A stretch of DNA of 7,759 nucleotides from JBAZBO01 sp041671425. GTDB taxonomy: Bacteria > Patescibacteriota > WWE3 > UBA101185 > UBA10185. Numbering within the stretch: position 1 is the stretch's first letter; each line of letters starts with the position of its first letter. Positions 3,982 to 7,759 of the stretch are shown here, piece by piece. A program made the position numbers and the translations under genes. The notes under the pieces are model-generated. The model saw only the letters and a list, made by a program, of their open reading frames with translations, was not told where the DNA came from and ran no database searches. Location: positions 1 through 7,759 of the forward strand of contig JBAZBO010000047.1 in assembly GCA_041671425.1 (NCBI GenBank), in the 5' to 3' direction.

Positions 3982-3992
3982 TTGTAAAGAAC
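3982..3992 (+). repeat. direct repeat copy 3, short form
   Basis: TTGTAAAGAAC, the first 11 bases of the repeat at 2884 and 3260, recurs here and touches the stop codon of the 84-aa gene. It marks the change from the AT-rich backbone to the GC-rich block below. Confidence 0.55.
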
Positions 3993-4246
3993 TACTTTGC
4001 TAAACCAACGTATTTAATTATCGCCGCTACCGCAATTGGAACTACTATGACGTTCATAAAAATCAATGCTCCCATAAACATATTCTTGGTTTTTTCTAGG
4101 GCGGTAACTCTGCCGTTTGTTTTACTCGTCTGCGCGATAATCGCTAACTGAGCTTCGTGGTTAGTGGTTTGATTTGCTAAAACCACTGCTGACATCGCTT
4201 CTAATTTAGCTAATAATACTCCGTTGCTTGGGGTTTCATCTGACAT
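3992..4246 (-). CDS. 84-aa XhlA/holin-like membrane-anchored protein
   Basis: A polar, helical N-terminal half (residues 8-55, LLAKLEAMSAVVLANQTTNH and then GRVTALEKTKN) precedes one C-terminal hydrophobic segment at about 58-80 (MGALIFMNVIVVPIAVAAII) with a Pro in the middle, and a short KYVGLAK tail. Coiled or amphipathic helix followed by a C-terminal anchor is the layout of XhlA-type phage proteins associated with holins. A structural or virion-tethering role is also possible given its place after the fibre gene. The start is four bases beyond the stop of the 65-aa gene; GGAG is present but very close to the ATG, so coupling is likely. Confidence 0.65.
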   Translation of the reverse strand: MSDETPSNGVLLAKLEAMSAVVLANQTTNHEAQLAIIAQTSKTNGRVTALEKTKNMFMGALIFMNVIVVPIAVAAIIKYVGLAK

Positions 4247-4250
4247 ACTC

Positions 4251-4448
4251 CTATTTTAAACTTGCTTTAAATTCTTCTATCCTTTTATCCGCTACCATTT
4301 GAATGGAAGCCCTAGCCGCTTCAATGATTGCTACATCCGAAGCGTAGCCATTTTTTAACACATTGAGCGCGAATTTTAGAACCTCTACTTCCTGTGTTTT
4401 GTTTTCGAGTAAAAGTTGTAAACTATTGATGGCAAATTGATTGTCCAT
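4251..4448 (-). CDS. 65-aa helical protein of unknown function
   Basis: The protein is predicted almost entirely helical: MDNQFAINSLQLLLENKTQE, a middle LKFALNVLKNGYASDVAIIE, and a charged end (DKRIEEFKASLK). It has no cysteines or membrane segment. The start is eight bases after the fibre stop, in an AT-rich stretch lacking any ribosome site. The gene directly follows the fibre and precedes the membrane-anchored 84-aa protein, the place where many phages carry small fibre chaperones or assembly factors. That role is inferred from position only; no family is recognised. Confidence 0.65.
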   Translation of the reverse strand: MDNQFAINSLQLLLENKTQEVEVLKFALNVLKNGYASDVAIIEAARASIQMVADKRIEEFKASLK

Positions 4449-4456
4449 ATAAATAT

Positions 4457-7101
4457 TTAAAAATTAGCTTGTCTTTGCAAATTGCTGGAATGTCCATCAC
4501 CCATAATATAGGTTGAATACCTGGTCGTAAAAAAATCTACTTGCATCGGACCGGTTACAAATCTTCCTGGTGTTCCGGTCATATACGTTCCATCGAAGTT
4601 GTATTTCAAAACAAAAGGGGCGCTGGTACACTGAGCGATGTACATTGCGTTCTCGTTCACTCGTGTCCGTTGTTGAGTAAGACAAATAGTGTTATTAAGA
4701 TACGGTGTCGGAGTAATACAAGCCCCCGCGTTTTCAGTTAAAGATTTGTCTGTTCCAAACGCATAAGGACAAAGAGTCGTCGACGATACAACCACCCAGA
4801 CGTTGTCCCCTTGCACACCAACAATGAACGATGTTGAGGTGATTAAGGAAGCCGTCAATGTGCTGGTATTCCAAGAAGTAGAAGAAGCAATATTGACGTC
4901 AGGACTGGACGTTGTCCATCGGAAGACACCGGAATTGACTAGCGTTGAACTGCCAATGAGGGCTAAGTGATAGCCTTTGAGCGTAATCGCCCCCCGAACG
5001 AAATTGCCTGTCGCGCTTAAATTGGGACCGGTAATTACCTGTTGTGAGCGATTAACTAAGTCATAGTTGGTGGAAGCCGAAAGACCGAAGGTAGAAGCGC
5101 GCAAAATTATATTGCCATTGGCTCCCGTCTGGAAAACTAACATCCTAGAAGTATCGTCGGAGTATACGGCGTTCCAGTTAGTCACCAAACTGGTCGTAAG
5201 TATCGTATCTGGGTCAGTCAACGAACGTCTTTGCGACGAAGTTTGATTAGGAAGTACTTTTTTCAAGACAAAAATTTCATTGTCAAAATCTAAAAATCCT
5301 CGACCGGTAGTCGAAGTTAAATCACCCCCGAAGTTTAGGAAAGTATTAGTCACGAAAGTGACATTGGGGAAAGTATTGTGACCCGTCCAAATATTATCAG
5401 CGGAGAGAGATACCCCACCACCGCAACCATTACAAGTCGTGACGTTGAGAGTAGTGATGGTTGAAGATGAAATTGTAGTAGTGGCTAGGATTGTTTCACC
5501 AGAAATAAAAGCCGTACCACTGACTGTGAGATTGTAGTTGGGAGTGGAAGAGTCAATGCCAAGATACGTTAAAAGCAAAGTACCATCGTATGAAGCCGTG
5601 GAACCAGTACCACCAATTCCCAATTTATTCGCCCCCAGTCTTTTTATACTAGCGTCTTGACTAGCACCAAATTGAAGAGCTGATAAATCTTGCGGTAACC
5701 AGACGTTCGCTACCGCTCCGCCACCTAAAATTCTCATTCTTTCTATACCGCTCGTAATCATTCCGAATGAATTGGAAGTTTTATAACCAATACCCATATC
5801 TGCCTGACCGGAAAAACTAAAGTCTGGTAATGCATAATTAAGTGTCCCACGACCAAGGATTTGTCCGGTAGAATGTATGTTACCACTCACGGCTAGATTT
5901 GTGTCTGGTGTTGTGGTCCCAATACCGACGTTGCCAGCTGTTGTGATTCTCATCCGTTCATAGTCAATATTTGTCCTAAAAATAAGCCCACCGCCCGACT
6001 TAAATGCGTCAAGATATGCGTTGGTGCCATCTGAAATGAGACGACCTTCGGTGGCACTCCCAAACTTAATTGTTCCCACTACGTCAAGCTTTACATCAGG
6101 CGCTGTCGTCCCAATCCCCACATTACCATTCATATACAGCGTGTTCCCAGAGCTACTAGCTGTTAAAGTCAGTACGTCAGTAGCGTTCCACGAACCGTTA
6201 TGATAAAAACCTTGAAAGTTAAAAGTCGGTACTTGATTTGTTAACCCACGGAAAGATATTTCACCTTTATTTGCTCCGTTGTAGGGCATATAATAAGCCA
6301 GCGCTCCAGAAGATATTGAGCCAAAGCTATAAGTATCACCAACTTGTAGCCCAGTCGGAGCATAAGCATTTCCAACAGTATCAATAGCAAAATTACCTGG
6401 GACGGAGTTTCCATTTTTGATAAACATTAAATACCCGTCATAATTCCCTGGCGTACCCTCAACTATTCTCCACCCACCAGGGTTTGCAGTACTTCCTGAA
6501 CTATTGAGAACTATTCCGGTATTGGCGAAAGTCGTAGTATTTGATGTAACAGTCAAATCGGCATTGGTCGTTGATGAGTTTATTCCCACCTTGCTATTCA
6601 CTACCACAAATCCCGTACCACTCGGGCTCATTGTGATATTTGAATTGAGAGCTGAACTCATTGTACCAAAGAGATAATTTGAACCGGTAATATTCAAATC
6701 AACTTCTGTTCCACTGGAACCAATAGTTAAAGGAAAATCGCCATTGACTGCGGACAAAGAGCGGTCTGTACCGCCAAGGTAAAATCCTCCGACTAAGAGA
6801 AACTTGCTACCTAAATTCCCGATTGATAGGGCGTTGTTATAATTATTAAAAGAGGGATTAAATACTATTCCACCCGTACCAGATTTATTGACGGTAGTAT
6901 TTAGATAAATATTTCCATTGACTTCTAAGTTAGTTGTTGGGTTTGTTGTTCCGATACCGACGTAACCATTGAAAGTCGTAGTAACCAAAGAACTCGTTGC
7001 ACTGACCGTAAATACATTATTAACCATTTGTAGCGCGCTCGTGCCAGTTACCGTGTTAGCAGTGTTGTAGAGGGTGAGGTAGTTGGCGGTGCTGGTGCCT
7101 A
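4457..7101 (-). CDS. tail-fibre-like repeat protein, main part (5' end in the N gap)
   Basis: This is 880 residues of fibre-like protein rich in Thr, Ser, Asn and Gly. Counting from the first Met after the gap (7027), the head-type repeat 'VGIGTTxPxxxLxVxGxI' occurs at about residues 23, 148, 303, 367 and 489. These short beta units are typical of trimeric fibres and adhesins and often lie ahead of S74-type tails. The final 270 residues differ in style ('NGNIILRASTFGL', 'FVLKYNFDGTYMTGTPGRF') and may form the receptor-binding tip; no S74 chaperone motif is apparent. The frame is open upstream of Met 7027 through 'GTSTANYLTLYNTANTVTG' to the gap, so that Met is not the true start. The N-terminal part is very likely the fragment at 7112-7334. 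Role: host recognition. Confidence 0.8.
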
Positions 7102-7111
7102 NNNNNNNNNN
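7102..7111. other. assembly gap (10 Ns)
   Basis: A run of exactly ten Ns interrupts the fibre gene and puts its two halves out of frame. The frames rejoin only if the real gap length is a multiple of three. The coding sequence ends in GGAG on one side and resumes with Gly-Thr-Ser-Thr on the other, so a Gly/Ser-rich low-complexity linker that defeated assembly is likely. Confidence 0.95.
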
Positions 7112-7334
7112 CTCCGTTTGTGTCTACAGGCCAAGATACACGACAATCACCGCGCAAACAATACTGTGTGCTAGACGGGATGTAAGTAGAGCGCGGACTG
7201 ATATAGGATCCCGATAAATTCCATAAATCCAATTTTAAAATCGTAGAGTTGCCACTAAGGGAAGCGTCAGCCTGTACAGCAGAAACAGAAAACAAGCTTA
7301 AAATCCCGAATAAAATTGTGGCCAAAAATTGCAT
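7112..7334 (-). CDS. N-terminal part of the fibre gene, with signal-peptide-like start
   Basis: Seventy-four residues are visible before the gap. The first 22 (MQFLATILFGILSLFSVSAV then QA) form a hydrophobic segment with an A-x-A-like cleavage site before DASLSGNST, so they resemble a Sec signal peptide. The rest (LKLDLWNLSGSYISPRST and on to CLRGDCRVSWPVDTNG) holds two cysteines, 59 and 64, that could pair. The start is one base after the stop of the upstream coiled-coil gene and lacks a ribosome site. Read literally across the Ns, the frame ends in a short nonsense tail; reading it as the beginning of the fibre gene is far more sensible. Confidence 0.7.
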
Positions 7335-7335
7335 A

Positions 7336-7758
7336 TTAAAGATTGTATTTTTTCTTCTTAGGTTCTGGAGCCGGCATTTTCATTAGCACTCCTTGTTGCA
7401 TTGTTTCTTCAAATAGCTTTTTCACTTCCTCTAGTAAACTGTTTCGCATTTCTTCAATTTTAAGTTCATAGGATTTTCCACTATTCTCGCCTACTAAATC
7501 AACATTACTGTTGATAGTCGTGCTTAATTCTTCGCTAAAACTAGCCAATTTATTATCAATTAAGTCTTTTAATTCTGTAAAGTCAACCTCCTTAGGTTCT
7601 GGTAAATCTCCGATTGACTTTTTAATTTCCTCTAACAAAGAAAGCGCGACATCAATACCTTTATTACTTGGAAGTTTTGGAAACTCTGGAAATTTCTGTT
7701 TTGGAATTTTGGCCAATTCCTCCGCAATGATACTTCTTACTTTTTTATAATCTAAATC
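7336..7758 (-). CDS. coiled-coil protein, 5' end outside the window (partial)
   Basis: The last 140 residues of a longer protein are visible. A TTG at 7716 could start a 126-aa product, but the frame is open to the window edge (DLDYKKVRSIIAEELAKIPK) and the GGAGG before that TTG is only two bases away, so the gene probably begins beyond 7759. The sequence has a Pro-rich linker (KIPKQKFPEFPKLPSN), helices (LSLLEEIKKSIG, FTELKDLIDNKLASFSEEL and EMRNSLLEEVKKLFEE), and a basic end (PEPKKKKYNL). Helices with regular Leu spacing suggest a coiled-coil oligomer. Placed just upstream of the fibre, it could be a baseplate or fibre-connector protein; this is inference from position. Confidence 0.65.
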   Translation of the reverse strand, partial: DLDYKKVRSIIAEELAKIPKQKFPEFPKLPSNKGIDVALSLLEEIKKSIGDLPEPKEVDFTELKDLIDNKLASFSEELSTTINSNVDLVGENSGKSYELKIEEMRNSLLEEVKKLFEETMQQGVLMKMPAPEPKKKKYNL

Positions 7759-7759
7759 C

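Noticed and set aside
7056..7111. C-terminal tail of the secreted fragment read across the Ns (RHQHRQLPHPLQHC)
   Set aside because: It is an out-of-frame reading of GTSTANYLTLYNTANT caused by the placeholder gap length.
1..7759. tRNA or rRNA genes
   Set aside because: No cloverleaf with a T-loop GTTCRA-type motif and acceptor pairing, and no rRNA-like conserved blocks, were seen by eye; a covariance-model scan could not be run.

Overview
The window looks like part of a tailed-phage (or prophage-like) genome from a metagenome, probably infecting a bacterium of the Patescibacteria/CPR type. The main clue is a large Thr/Ser/Asn-rich fibre protein with five 'VGIGTTxPxxxLxVxG' repeats. Around it are many very small, tightly packed genes, a holin-like protein, a papain-like peptidase and an HNH-family mobile gene. 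Host assignment is inference. Nothing in the sequence requires a non-standard genetic code: TAA, TAG and TGA all serve as plausible stops. A run of 10 Ns marks a scaffold join.

All genes but one are on the minus strand, so the layout reads from high to low coordinates. (1) 7758-3992: a coiled-coil protein cut by the window edge, then the fibre gene split by the N gap (signal-peptide-like N-terminus at 7334-7112, body at 7101-4457), a 65-aa helical protein, and an 84-aa XhlA/holin-like membrane protein. (2) 3981-2038: an accessory block of alternating composition. It holds a GC-rich pair (4-helix membrane protein and zinc-ribbon microprotein), an AT-rich 97-aa gene flanked by repeats, and a GC-rich run of five tiny genes (35-aa membrane peptide, overlapping 66-aa lipoprotein, 48-aa zinc ribbon, 65-aa and 67-aa helical proteins). 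(3) 2011-1406: a plus-strand AT-rich HNH/NUMOD-like gene with its own promoter and a structured leader. (4) 1367-12: a likely lysis cassette of a 53-aa single-span membrane protein, a papain-like cysteine peptidase and a holin-like protein; another gene seems to begin at 9 and run off the window.

Two translation styles coexist. Most GC-rich genes have clear GGAGG-type ribosome sites, while the AT-rich backbone genes mostly lack them and start within a few bases of the preceding stop. A short repeat, TTGTAAAGAAC, lies at three of the boundaries between compositional blocks. This suggests modular acquisition of the GC-rich genes, although assembly chimerism must be excluded.

The least expected signals are RNA-level: a 15-bp hairpin upstream of the HNH gene whose whole 7-nt loop is complementary to an upstream segment, and a minus-strand leader at 3907-3980 with two mutually exclusive stems whose imperfect pairs are all G-U in the transcribed sense.
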